From: an uncultured Lachnospiraceae bacterium
Lineage (GTDB): Bacteria > Bacillota > Clostridia > Lachnospirales > Lachnospiraceae
Direction: 5' to 3'
Length of the DNA stretch: 64,000 nucleotides
Assembly: GCA_902775485.1 (NCBI GenBank)
Contig: CACYMJ010000003.1
Span: 1 to 64,000, forward strand
The position numbers and the translations under genes are program-made. Below the pieces are notes generated by a model. The model did no database searches. It was not told the DNA's origin and worked only from the letters and a program-made list of their open reading frames with translations. Shown piece by piece: positions 35,683 to 44,380 of the stretch (position 1 is its first letter; each line of letters opens with the position of its first letter).

Positions 35683-36807
35683 GTGGCCGGAAACGATGAC
35701 GGAAAAAAGAGCATACCAGGATGGATCAAAGCGGTAATGATCACGATCTGCGCTGTTACTGTCGTGCTTCTTGTTGCACTTGCTTTTGTCGTGCATAAAT
35801 GGCAGCGTGCGACCGTATTGACGGCTGACATGTTCAGGGCAGGCGAGCAGGGCGGCATATCGGTGTACAAGGTAAACGAACTTGACGAAGCGAACGGAAG
35901 GGATACGGCCGACAAGTACAAGGACGGGACGACCATAACATGGGGCGGAAAGAAATACAGGTATAACGACAATCTGATCAATATACTCGTCATGGGTATC
36001 GACGATTACGGCCTCAAGGGAGGAGGCGGCGACGCCAATCCGTATCAGGCCGATACGATAGTACTCGGGACGGTCGATGCACTAAAGAAGACCGTAAGCT
36101 TTATGAGCATACCCAGAGACACCGTTACAACGATCAAGGTTCTGGATCTGAATGACGAGGTTGCAACAAAACGCAAAGGTCCCATCGCGATACAGCACAG
36201 TTTCGGATCCCAGGGAGACAAGACAAATGAAGCGGTCGCGCAGACGGTCAGCGATCTTTTGTACGGTGTTCCGATATACAGATACGTTGCGGTGGATATC
36301 TCAGCCATTCCCAACATTAACGACGAACTCGGCGGGATCAGCGTGGATATTACCGAGGATCTGACAAAATGGAATCCCGACATGAAGGAGGGGACAACGG
36401 ATTACCTTCTGAAGGGAAACGATGCGATCGTTTTTGTCGCACGCCGGGATACCGATATCGATGACAGTGCGATGGGAAGGATGAAGAGACAGGTCCAGTA
36501 CATGAAGAAACTCTTCCCGGCGCTGAAGGAAAAAACGAGGGGAAACCTGACGTTCCCGATAATGCTCTACAACAAGGAAGAGGGGAAGGTTTCAACAAAT
36601 CTTTCAATTGATGAGATGACGTATCTGGCCAAGATCATGCTCGATCTTGAAATGGACGAGAACAATATCGTTTCGGTCCCGGGGCAGATGGAGCATATAG
36701 AACCCGGACAGATCGAGGATTACGAATTCGAAATGGGATACATAGTTGATGAGGATGCACTCAAGCAGCTCGTTGTTGACAGATTTTACACTCTTATAGA
36801 GGAATGA
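35683..36807 (+). CDS. LytR-CpsA-Psr family glycopolymer transferase
   Basis: A 374-residue protein. GTG 35683 follows AAAGGGG. One membrane anchor (about residues 16-38) precedes an extracytoplasmic LCP domain: ILVMGIDDYG, ADTIVLGTVD, FMSIPRDT, AIQHSFG, ISAIPNINDELGGI, FVARRDTDIDDSAMGRMKRQ (the Arg residues that bind the lipid pyrophosphate). LCP enzymes attach lipid-linked glycopolymers to peptidoglycan or protein. With CpsB/C/D downstream it probably anchors the exopolysaccharide. Confidence 0.9.
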   Translation: MAGNDDGKKSIPGWIKAVMITICAVTVVLLVALAFVVHKWQRATVLTADMFRAGEQGGISVYKVNELDEANGRDTADKYKDGTTITWGGKKYRYNDNLINILVMGIDDYGLKGGGGDANPYQADTIVLGTVDALKKTVSFMSIPRDTVTTIKVLDLNDEVATKRKGPIAIQHSFGSQGDKTNEAVAQTVSDLLYGVPIYRYVAVDISAIPNINDELGGISVDITEDLTKWNPDMKEGTTDYLLKGNDAIVFVARRDTDIDDSAMGRMKRQVQYMKKLFPALKEKTRGNLTFPIMLYNKEEGKVSTNLSIDEMTYLAKIMLDLEMDENNIVSVPGQMEHIEPGQIEDYEFEMGYIVDEDALKQLVVDRFYTLIEE

Positions 36808-36838
36808 ACGGATAAACGTTTAATACAGGAGGATGAAA

Positions 36839-37339
36839 ATGAGAAAAATCAAATCATTGACCGCATGCGTGATCGTACTTGCCATGGCTTTCTCGACGGC
36901 CGTCATGGCTGCGCCGTCTCCGGCAGCAGGCGTGGTTGCCGTTGTCGTGCCCGGATCTGCGGCTGCAAAACCCGCAGAGGTTAAGGTACCTACGGAAGAG
37001 GAGATCAAGGCCATCACCGATTTTATCGCAAAGAATGCGGCCGCAACTGGAACGATACCCAGCGTAAAATCAACGATCGATATCGTTGCGCCCGCAGATT
37101 ATAAGGGAGGCAATGCTCCGATAGTGTTCGCAGTGGCAGGACTTCGTGACGGCGCGAAAAATGTTTTTGCATACATCCGTCTTAAGAACGGTAAGGTTCT
37201 GATCATACCCTGTGCCGTAAAGAACGGGTATGTCGGATTCTATGCTCCGGCATTCGGAACGATCTCGATCGTAGAGCATATTTCCGCTCCGACAGCTGCA
37301 GCCCCCGCAGGATCTGCCGTACCGGCAACGCTTCACTAA
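36839..37339 (+). CDS. Small secreted Ala/Pro/Val-rich protein of unknown function
   Basis: A 166-residue protein from ATG 36839, six bases after GGAGG (ATG 36833 is too close to it). A signal peptide with an AMA-like cleavage site (about residue 24) is followed by an alanine-rich segment, a compact 80-residue domain (about 50-145, ending FGTISIVEH) and an Ala/Pro-rich tail. No sortase motif or anchor is present. It lies between LCP and CpsB genes in the same direction, so a role in the cell wall or EPS layer is likely but unproven. Confidence 0.6.
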   Translation: MRKIKSLTACVIVLAMAFSTAVMAAPSPAAGVVAVVVPGSAAAKPAEVKVPTEEEIKAITDFIAKNAAATGTIPSVKSTIDIVAPADYKGGNAPIVFAVAGLRDGAKNVFAYIRLKNGKVLIIPCAVKNGYVGFYAPAFGTISIVEHISAPTAAAPAGSAVPATLH

Positions 37340-37348
37340 GGATACGAC

Positions 37349-38080
37349 ATGACCGGAATGACCGATATGCATTGCCACGTCCTGCCGGGCGTGGATGACG
37401 GTGCGCGTGATATTGACGAGGCTCTGGATATGCTTCAGATCATGTATGACGAAGGGATCAGAAGCGTTATCATGACACCGCATTATCACGGCGGTCATAT
37501 GGAGCCGGATGTCGAAACAATCCGGCTGCGGTTTAAGGAATTAAAAGAGGCGGCACAGGGGTACGACACTCTTGCCGCCATGGATCTGTATATAGGATGC
37601 GAGATATATTACTATCCGAGCGTTGTCGAGTGGCTTGATGAGGGACGGGTGCTGACGATGGCAGGCAGCAGGTATGTGCTGCTGGAATTCGGCTACTCAA
37701 GTGATGTGCGTAAAATCGCGGAGGGTGTATCAAGAGTTGCCGCATCGGGGTATTACCCGATAATCGCTCATATAGAAAGATACTCAAAGCTTGTCGGTGA
37801 TATGAACGCGGTTTATGACCTTACGGACCGCGGAGCATATATACAGATAAATACGGAGGCACTTTCCGCCGGATGGCGGATACGTTCGTTCGCAAGAAAA
37901 CTGCTTAAGAACGAACTGGTGCATTTCGTCGGAACGGATGCACATAACATGAGAGGAAGGATACCGCGGATGATGCGGGAATCCGAATATATCAGGCGCC
38001 GCTGCGGGGAAGAATACTGCAGGGAACTCTTTATTGAGAATCCCTCAAAGATAACGGCGTCCGGTTTGGAAGGCATTTAA
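37349..38080 (+). CDS. CpsB-type PHP-family tyrosine-protein phosphatase
   Basis: A 243-residue enzyme of the PHP fold with metal ligands DMHCHVLPGVDDGA, TPHYHGG, GCEIYYYP, AHIERY and FVGTDAHN. It dephosphorylates the BY-kinase CpsD encoded two genes on and so controls chain length. SD AAGGA precedes ATG 37349. A regular member in sequence and gene order. Confidence 0.9.
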   Translation: MTGMTDMHCHVLPGVDDGARDIDEALDMLQIMYDEGIRSVIMTPHYHGGHMEPDVETIRLRFKELKEAAQGYDTLAAMDLYIGCEIYYYPSVVEWLDEGRVLTMAGSRYVLLEFGYSSDVRKIAEGVSRVAASGYYPIIAHIERYSKLVGDMNAVYDLTDRGAYIQINTEALSAGWRIRSFARKLLKNELVHFVGTDAHNMRGRIPRMMRESEYIRRRCGEEYCRELFIENPSKITASGLEGI

Positions 38081-38097
38081 TATTAAGGGGAACAAAT

Positions 38098-39003
38098 ATG
38101 GATCCGAATCAGCGTTTCGTAAACGATGACAGGGATGAGATCGAGATAGACATACTCGAACTGTTCGGTGTTGTTTTATCGAAGATCTGGATAGTCATAG
38201 GCAGCGCCGTCCTCCTGGCGGCTGCCACATATCTGTTTTGTTTTTTTCTGGTAACTCCCAAGTATCAGTCCACAACAAAAATATACGTTATCAACAGGCA
38301 GAATTCCGAGGCTCTTACATACAGCGACCTTCAGTCCGGCACGCAGCTGACGAAGGACTATCAGGAACTTGTAACGAGCAGGCCTGTGCTTGAAGAGGTT
38401 AAAGCGGAACTCGGTCTTGATATCGAAAACGAAAAGTTCAAGAAAATGATAACAGTATCCGTACCGACGGACACGCGTATCGTATCGATAACGGCGGAGG
38501 ATCCCGACCCCTATATGGCAAGGGCTATCGCAGACAGAGTCAGGATAAGTGCCGCGGAACACATTGCGAACGTAATGAACACCGAGGCCGTAAACGTTGT
38601 CGAAGAGGCAAATCTGCCCACGGAGATCTCCAGTCCGAAGACGATAAGAAATACCGCGATAGGCGGCGTGGCCGGAGCGTTTATAGCGGTCATGATAATA
38701 ATCCTGATCTATATAATGGACGATACGATCAAGAATCCGGATGATGTGGAAAAATATCTGGGGCTGTCGGTCCTCGGTTCCATTCCCGTACTTGACGAGG
38801 AACTCGTCAGGAAAAGGTCCGGCAGGGGAAGGAAGAAAAAGAAGGGAAGTACGCATTCACATGTGGTCGCTACAGAGACTCTTTCGGATGCATCAAGGAT
38901 CGTAAGGGAAACAAAGGCCGCAAACACGGGTGTTGTTGATGAACTGACCGAACCGGCAGAGCTGTCCGGTGCGGGAAGGGAAAGAAGAGGTGACAGAACG
39001 TGA
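38098..39003 (+). CDS. CpsC-type chain-length determinant (Wzz domain), BY-kinase activator
   Basis: A 301-residue membrane protein. Two helices (about residues 32-55 and 188-210) bracket an extracytoplasmic Wzz domain (KYQSTTKIYVINRQ, LTKDYQELV, EEANLPTEISSPK before the second helix). The cytoplasmic tail (about 212-301), longer than usual and basic then acidic, should activate CpsD. It overlaps cpsD by four bases (GTGA). Confidence 0.88.
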   Translation: MDPNQRFVNDDRDEIEIDILELFGVVLSKIWIVIGSAVLLAAATYLFCFFLVTPKYQSTTKIYVINRQNSEALTYSDLQSGTQLTKDYQELVTSRPVLEEVKAELGLDIENEKFKKMITVSVPTDTRIVSITAEDPDPYMARAIADRVRISAAEHIANVMNTEAVNVVEEANLPTEISSPKTIRNTAIGGVAGAFIAVMIIILIYIMDDTIKNPDDVEKYLGLSVLGSIPVLDEELVRKRSGRGRKKKKGSTHSHVVATETLSDASRIVRETKAANTGVVDELTEPAELSGAGRERRGDRT

Positions 39004-39722
39004 GTAACGCAGCAGGTGACAATCGCAATCTGATCACGATCAATAAGCAGATAACGCTTGATTTCAGGCTCAGCGAAGCTTTCAAGACACTTCGTACAAA
39101 TATTGATTTTTGCGGAGACGATGTAAAAGCGATCGCTTTTACAAGCTGTGTTCCCGGAGAGGGAAAATCATCGGTCTCATTCAATCTTGCGATATCGATG
39201 ATAGAAGCCGGAAAAAGAGTTCTGTTCATAGATGCCGATATGAGAAAATCGGTGCTTAACGGACGTTATCAGATGTCAAAGACAACAGGCGGCCTGGCGC
39301 ATTATCTGGCAGGAAGAAAACCGCTTGAAGAGTGCATTTTCACAACGAACATACCGAGGCTCTTTCTGATCCCGACCGGAGCGGTACCGCCCAATCCGGC
39401 CGAACTGCTCGGAGTCAAGAGATTCGCCCATGCGATCGATACGTTAAAGGATCAGTTTGACTACATCATAATCGACACGCCTCCCCTCGGGAGCGTTATA
39501 GACAGTGCGATAGTCGCCAAACAGTGTGACGGAGTCGTACTTGTGATGGAGACCAAGACCATTGGACGAAACTTTGCCCAGCGTGTGATCGACCAGCTGA
39601 ACAAGGCTGAGTGCAACATACTCGGAGTGGTCCTTAATAAGGTTGAGATCGGCGGCAAGTATTACGGGAAGTATTACGGAAAATACTACGGAAAATATTA
39701 CGGCAGTTATTACGGAAAATGA
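39000..39722 (+). CDS. CpsD-type bacterial tyrosine kinase with repeated YYG tail
   Basis: A 240-residue kinase. Walker A PGEGKSS (about residue 53), Walker A' FIDADMRK, Walker B DYIIIDTPP. The last 21 residues are five KYYG/SYYG units encoded by a 12-base tandem repeat (39657-39716), giving ten tyrosines as the autophosphorylation cluster. Cycles of phosphorylation by CpsC/CpsD and removal by CpsB set export and chain length. GTG start behind AAGAGGTG. Confidence 0.92.
   Translation: MSNAAGDNRNLITINKQITLDFRLSEAFKTLRTNIDFCGDDVKAIAFTSCVPGEGKSSVSFNLAISMIEAGKRVLFIDADMRKSVLNGRYQMSKTTGGLAHYLAGRKPLEECIFTTNIPRLFLIPTGAVPPNPAELLGVKRFAHAIDTLKDQFDYIIIDTPPLGSVIDSAIVAKQCDGVVLVMETKTIGRNFAQRVIDQLNKAECNILGVVLNKVEIGGKYYGKYYGKYYGKYYGSYYGK
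39657..39716 (+). repeat. Five 12-base tandem repeats encoding the tyrosine cluster
   Basis: Units of the form AAG TAT TAC GGG, varying only at third positions, except the last, where AGT replaces Lys. Units lie at 39657, 39669, 39681, 39693 and 39705. Copy-number change would stay in frame and add or remove two tyrosines per unit. Confidence 0.85.
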
Positions 39723-39765
39723 TGCTGCCGATTGACAGTCGGATGCCATCAAGAGGATTTTGAGC

Positions 39766-41211
39766 ATGTATAAGAGATACCGTCAGGAGTGGACCAAACA
39801 TCTGGATTTTATCGTGATCGAAGAGATAAGCCTTCAGCTGGCTTATCTTGGTGCATTGTGGTTTAGGTTTGGCCGCATACCTTCGGAGGGCATGTACAAG
39901 GAACTTGGTTTTGTGCTGTTTCTGATCGATTTCGTTGTGGTAATGTCTTTGAACACGATGCATAATGTTCTAAAACGCGGGTTCTTCATGGAATTTGTCG
40001 AAACGGTAAAAAACTGCCTGTGCGTTTTTGCGATTGCGGTCGTGTTCATGTATGCGTTAAAAGTCAGTGAGGATTACTCGCGTATCCTGCTGTTCGTAAC
40101 GCTCATACTGCATATATGTCTGTCATATGTTCTGCGTATACTGTGGAAATTTGTACTGGCAAATACAAGGATCAACGAAGGATCAAAATATTCGATGCTG
40201 GCGGTTTTGGATCCTGCCATAGCCGAAGAGACTCTCGGACAGATCGCGAAAAATCACGGAGATATATACAGGATAGTCGGACTGGTCTTTACCAAAAAGG
40301 ACAAGCGTGAAGAGGTCTGCGGAATACCGGTGGTATGCGACATCGAGGAAGCATCCTCGTATGTGTGCAGAGAGTGGGTTGATTCGGTTTATATCGGATG
40401 CGAAAAGGTAACGCCGAGGATCGACCGGTTCATGGAAGACTGTCAGCAGATGACGGTCACTGTGCATTTTGCGGTGTCCGGTGTGCGGCATATGGGTTCG
40501 CATCCGTTCGGTAACAAGATCGCCGGGATAACTGTCCTGACATCCGCGGCAAGATACGCAACACCTTTCGAACATGCCCTAAAGCGGGGTGTAGATCTTA
40601 TCGGAGGCCTGGTAGGAAGCATTTTGGCTCTTATCATCATCGCCATAGTCGGTCCGATGATCAAAAAACAGTCACCGGGTCCGATACTGTATTCCCAGGA
40701 GAGGATAGGAAAGAACGGCAAAAAGTTCAAAATGTACAAGATTCGTTCCATGCACGTTAATGCCGATCAGATAAAGGAGCAGTATGCCGACAGAAACCGT
40801 AACAGTGACGGATATATGTTCAAGATGGATTTTGATCCGCGCGTCATCGGAAATACAGTGGATGCCGACGGTGTGCAGCACAGGGGTATAGGAGATTTTA
40901 TCAGAAGAAGGAGTCTTGACGAGTTCCCGCAGTTCTTTAACGTTCTTCTCGGACAGATGTCACTTGTTGGGACGCGTCCGCCGACAGTAGATGAATGGGA
41001 AAAATACAAGTTCCATCACCGTGCAAGGCTCGGATGCAAACCGGGACTTACCGGCATCTGGCAGACTTCGGGAAGATCGAAGATAACCGATTTTGAAGAA
41101 GTGGTCAAGCTTGATACAAAGTATATAACGGAGTGGTCGCTATCGATGGATATCAAGCTGATCCTCAAGACCGCACGCATGGTACTGGTCGGGGATGAAG
41201 GAGCTTTGTAA
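39766..41211 (+). CDS. Undecaprenyl-phosphate sugar phosphotransferase (WbaP-like)
   Basis: A 481-residue protein starting at ATG 39766 after AAGAGGA. Four to five N-terminal membrane helices (about 18-140), a nucleotide-binding-like CoA-binding domain (about 150-260), a fifth helix (about 285-305) and the catalytic bacterial sugar transferase domain: SPGPILYSQERIGKNGKKF, YKIRSMHVNAD, RRRSLDEFPQFFNVL, GTRPPTVDEWEKY, RLGCKPGLTGIWQTSGRS. It makes the first lipid-linked sugar for exopolysaccharide assembly. The usual glycosyltransferases do not follow, so they must lie elsewhere. Confidence 0.92.
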   Translation: MYKRYRQEWTKHLDFIVIEEISLQLAYLGALWFRFGRIPSEGMYKELGFVLFLIDFVVVMSLNTMHNVLKRGFFMEFVETVKNCLCVFAIAVVFMYALKVSEDYSRILLFVTLILHICLSYVLRILWKFVLANTRINEGSKYSMLAVLDPAIAEETLGQIAKNHGDIYRIVGLVFTKKDKREEVCGIPVVCDIEEASSYVCREWVDSVYIGCEKVTPRIDRFMEDCQQMTVTVHFAVSGVRHMGSHPFGNKIAGITVLTSAARYATPFEHALKRGVDLIGGLVGSILALIIIAIVGPMIKKQSPGPILYSQERIGKNGKKFKMYKIRSMHVNADQIKEQYADRNRNSDGYMFKMDFDPRVIGNTVDADGVQHRGIGDFIRRRSLDEFPQFFNVLLGQMSLVGTRPPTVDEWEKYKFHHRARLGCKPGLTGIWQTSGRSKITDFEEVVKLDTKYITEWSLSMDIKLILKTARMVLVGDEGAL

Positions 41212-41215
41212 TTTC

Positions 41216-41245
41216 TTGAGAAGTGCATACGGCGCATGATATAAT
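41216..41245 (+). promoter_or_regulatory. Promoter of the GH120 gene
   Basis: TTGAGA (41216-41221), 18-base spacer, extended TGa-TATAAT (-10 at 41240-41245), 52 bases before ATG 41297. It separates this gene from the EPS transcript. Confidence 0.6.
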
Positions 41246-41296
41246 TACGGTCAGATGATGCTGTTTTAGTATTATGTGATATTGGAGGGGTTATAC

Positions 41297-43291
41297 ATGA
41301 AATGGTATGTTGACCGGAACGCATGCGCAGGAGGAGACGGGAGCAGTGCGCACCCGTTTACAAAGATAAATCAGGCGGCATCTGCCGCTATGACCGGAGA
41401 TGAGATCATCGTCGCTCCGGGAATATACAGGGAAGACGTCAACCCGAAAAATGCGGGGAGCGTGCGCAAAAGGATAACATACAGATCCGAAAAGCGACGC
41501 GAAGCCGTGATAACCGGAGCCGACGTCTTTGACAGTTGGGAACGGTATAAGGACAACGTGTGGCTCCTTACGGTTCCCAATTCTTATTTCGGGGCATATA
41601 ATCCCTACACTACGCTTGTTGAGGGAGACTGGCTCGATATAACGGTGCCGGTCCATACCGGGGAAGTATTTATCAACGGACGAGCCATGTATGAAAAGGA
41701 TACGCTCGATAAGGTAATTGCGCCCGAGTATTACGATAATTCCTGGGACCGCGATTTTACGCTTCACACATGGTATACATGCCAGAATGATGAAAAAGAT
41801 GAGACGCTCATATATGCGAACTTCTGCGGCCTTGATCCCAATAAGGAGTGCACCGAGATCACGGTAAGGGCGCACTGCTTCTGGCCTGTTGCCGAGCATG
41901 TTGACTATATCACGCTTTCCGGTTTTACCGTTACAAAGGCCGCAACACAGTGGGCACCGCCTACAGCTCTTCAGGAGGGTATGATAGGTCCGCACTGGTC
42001 GAAGGGCTGGATAATCGAAGACTGTGAAGTGTCAGACAGCAAATGTGCGGGCATCTCACTCGGAAAATACAGACAGCAGCATAACGACAACAAGTGGAGT
42101 CACTATAAGTACAAGGACGGTGCGCAGACGCAGAGGGACTGTTCGCTTATCGCGCAGCTTGACGGCTGGAGCAGGGACACGATCGGATCGCATATCGTCA
42201 GAAACTGTGATATTCATGACTGCGGACAGACCGGCATCGTCGGAAACCTCGGATGCGTTTTTTCCGTAATAGAGAACAATCATATACATCACATCAACAA
42301 CAAGCGCGATCTTGCGGGGGCGGAGACGGGCGGAATCAAGTTCCATGCGGCTATCGACGTGATCATCAGGAACAATCATTTTCACGACAACGTAAGGGGC
42401 ATTTGGCTTGACTGGCAGTGTCAGGGAACGAGGGTTACGCAAAATCTGTTCCACGACAACTGCATGTCAAGAGATCATCTTCTTAAGGAAGAGTGCATGA
42501 GAGGCCTTGGAATGGGAGAGGATCTGTGGATCGAGATAGCGCACGGGCCGACTTTGGTCGATAACAACATAATGCTCTCGGAGCGCAGCATCAAGCTTCC
42601 GACACAGGGTGTAGCGTTTGTGCATAATCTGATCTGCGGTGCGATAGCTGCAGTCGGATGCGGAGTATGTAACGGTACCGAAAAGTATCCTTCGCCGAGA
42701 TATACACCGATCCATGCGCCTCACAGCACGAACATCACGGGATTCATGACGGTACTGCACGGTGATGTGAGATTTTACAACAACGTTTTTGTCCAGCAGA
42801 AGGTTCGCCCGGGCATGATCGAGGTGTGCAAAAACGGGGCCAATGAATGGGATGACGGCAATCTTGATGCCGGAACGTTTGTCTATAGCGGCTACATGAA
42901 GGAAGACGAGTGGAAGAGCCATTTTGAAGGATACTGCGGCGAGGGAGCCGAGGATACCCGAGACAAGTACTACATGCCGCTTCCTGTATGGACCGGCGGA
43001 AACGTTTTCTTTAACGGGGCAAAACCGTGCGATATCGAGGAAGACTACACGGAGGATACCGAGCATACGGTAAGCGTGAAACTTTGCGAAAAGGACGGAA
43101 AGTATACGGTCGAGACCGATATCATGAAGTATCTGCCAAAGGCAGGGATCATCACATCGGATACACTCGGAGAGGCATTTGAGCCCGAAGAGAGATTTGA
43201 AAATCCTGATGGCAGCACGATAATATTTGATACGGATATTTACGGAAATAAAAGAGACAAGACAGTAGTTGCGGGACCGTTTGCAATCTGA
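41297..43291 (+). CDS. GH120 family beta-xylosidase-like right-handed beta-helix enzyme
   Basis: A 664-residue protein from ATG 41297 behind GGAGGGG. It follows the GH120 (XylC) pattern along its length: GIYREDVNPK, KRITYRSEKRREAVITGAD, VPNSYFGAYNPY, DYITLSGFTV, GPHWSKGWIIEDCEV, HIVRNCDIHDCGQTGIVG. The nucleophile is predicted as D372 (GIWLDWQCQGT) and the acid/base as E413 (WIEIAHGP). These are 41 residues apart, against 23 in my recollection of XylC (D382, E405), because of an insertion between them. No signal peptide is present, so it acts on imported xylo-oligosaccharides in the cytoplasm. Confidence 0.87.
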   Translation: MKWYVDRNACAGGDGSSAHPFTKINQAASAAMTGDEIIVAPGIYREDVNPKNAGSVRKRITYRSEKRREAVITGADVFDSWERYKDNVWLLTVPNSYFGAYNPYTTLVEGDWLDITVPVHTGEVFINGRAMYEKDTLDKVIAPEYYDNSWDRDFTLHTWYTCQNDEKDETLIYANFCGLDPNKECTEITVRAHCFWPVAEHVDYITLSGFTVTKAATQWAPPTALQEGMIGPHWSKGWIIEDCEVSDSKCAGISLGKYRQQHNDNKWSHYKYKDGAQTQRDCSLIAQLDGWSRDTIGSHIVRNCDIHDCGQTGIVGNLGCVFSVIENNHIHHINNKRDLAGAETGGIKFHAAIDVIIRNNHFHDNVRGIWLDWQCQGTRVTQNLFHDNCMSRDHLLKEECMRGLGMGEDLWIEIAHGPTLVDNNIMLSERSIKLPTQGVAFVHNLICGAIAAVGCGVCNGTEKYPSPRYTPIHAPHSTNITGFMTVLHGDVRFYNNVFVQQKVRPGMIEVCKNGANEWDDGNLDAGTFVYSGYMKEDEWKSHFEGYCGEGAEDTRDKYYMPLPVWTGGNVFFNGAKPCDIEEDYTEDTEHTVSVKLCEKDGKYTVETDIMKYLPKAGIITSDTLGEAFEPEERFENPDGSTIIFDTDIYGNKRDKTVVAGPFAI

Positions 43292-43361
43292 CGGAAGTGC
43301 GGGCCGGCGTACCGGTAAAGGTACTGTAAAGTTTTCCATGAAAAACGAAGCGGAGGGAAGA

Positions 43362-44378
43362 ATGACATATCAGGAATTACTCGATAAAGCAAGAGCTGAT
43401 CTTAAGCCGCACTGCATGGCATGCGAGCAGTGTAACGGAAGGGCATGCGGTAATAAAATCCCGGGTCCGGGCTCGAAGGGTACGGGCGACGGTGCAGCGC
43501 GAAACTACGATGCCTGGAGGGAGATCCGCGTGAACATGGACACGATACATCCGCTTTTTGAGCCGGATACGGCATTCGATTTTTTCGGAATGAAGATGAA
43601 GTATCCGATCTTTGCGGGGCCTGTCGGTGCCGTGAACATGCATTACGGTGAAAAATACAATGACATCGAGTATAACAACATACTCGTTAAGGCTTGCGCG
43701 GATGCAGGAATAGCCGCGTTTACGGGAGACGGGATGAACGCAGAGGTCATGGTCGCAGCCACAAAGGCAATAGCCGCATGTGATGGCTATGGGATCCCGA
43801 CCGTAAAGCCGTGGGATGCAAATACACTCAAGGATAAGTTCGCTCTCGTTGCGCAGTCAAACTGCTCGGTAGTTGCGATGGATATTGATGCAGCGGGCCT
43901 TCCTTTCCTGAAAAACTGCGATCCGCCGGCAGGTGCAAAATCGACCGAAGAGCTTGCCGATATCATAAAGATGGCGGGAAAGCCGTTTATAGTAAAGGGG
44001 ATCATGACCGTACAGGGGGCGCTTAAGGCCAGGGAAGCCGGCGCAAAGGGAATAGTCGTATCCAACCACGGAGGACGTGTTCTCGACCAGTGCCCGGCGA
44101 CTGCAGAGGTTTTGTACGACATTGCCCAGGCTGTCGGAGATGATATGACGGTACTTGTTGACGGAGGTATCAGGAGCGGTGTTGATGTGTTCAAGGCCCT
44201 GGCACTCGGAGCCGATGCTGTGATAATCGCGCGGCCGTATGTGACGGCGGTTTACGGAGGCGCGGAAGAAGGCGTTACGCTTTATACCGAAAAGATCGGA
44301 GCAGAGCTTTCGGATACGATGAAGATGTGCGGCGCGGCGTCGCTTCCGGATATAACAGAAGGGATGATATGGTGGTAG
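43362..44378 (+). CDS. FMN-dependent alpha-hydroxyacid dehydrogenase/oxidase with Cys-rich N-terminus
   Basis: A 338-residue TIM-barrel flavoprotein from ATG 43362 (GGAGGGA upstream). The core motifs are VKGIMTVQGA (FMN Lys), VVSNHGGRVLDQ (active His and Arg) and VDGGIRSGVDVFKALALGAD. The N-terminus has CMACEQCNGRACG, a four-cysteine cluster found in anaerobe homologues that could bind a metal or Fe-S centre. It may oxidise lactate or a related 2-hydroxyacid. It overlaps the next dehydrogenase by a few bases, so the pair may interconvert a 2-hydroxyacid and a 2-oxoacid. Confidence 0.85.
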   Translation: MTYQELLDKARADLKPHCMACEQCNGRACGNKIPGPGSKGTGDGAARNYDAWREIRVNMDTIHPLFEPDTAFDFFGMKMKYPIFAGPVGAVNMHYGEKYNDIEYNNILVKACADAGIAAFTGDGMNAEVMVAATKAIAACDGYGIPTVKPWDANTLKDKFALVAQSNCSVVAMDIDAAGLPFLKNCDPPAGAKSTEELADIIKMAGKPFIVKGIMTVQGALKAREAGAKGIVVSNHGGRVLDQCPATAEVLYDIAQAVGDDMTVLVDGGIRSGVDVFKALALGADAVIIARPYVTAVYGGAEEGVTLYTEKIGAELSDTMKMCGAASLPDITEGMIWW

Positions 44379-44380
44379 AC

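Noticed and set aside
39657-39716. Direct repeats considered as a CRISPR array
   Set aside because: Contiguous 12-base coding units without spacers, inside the CpsD gene.
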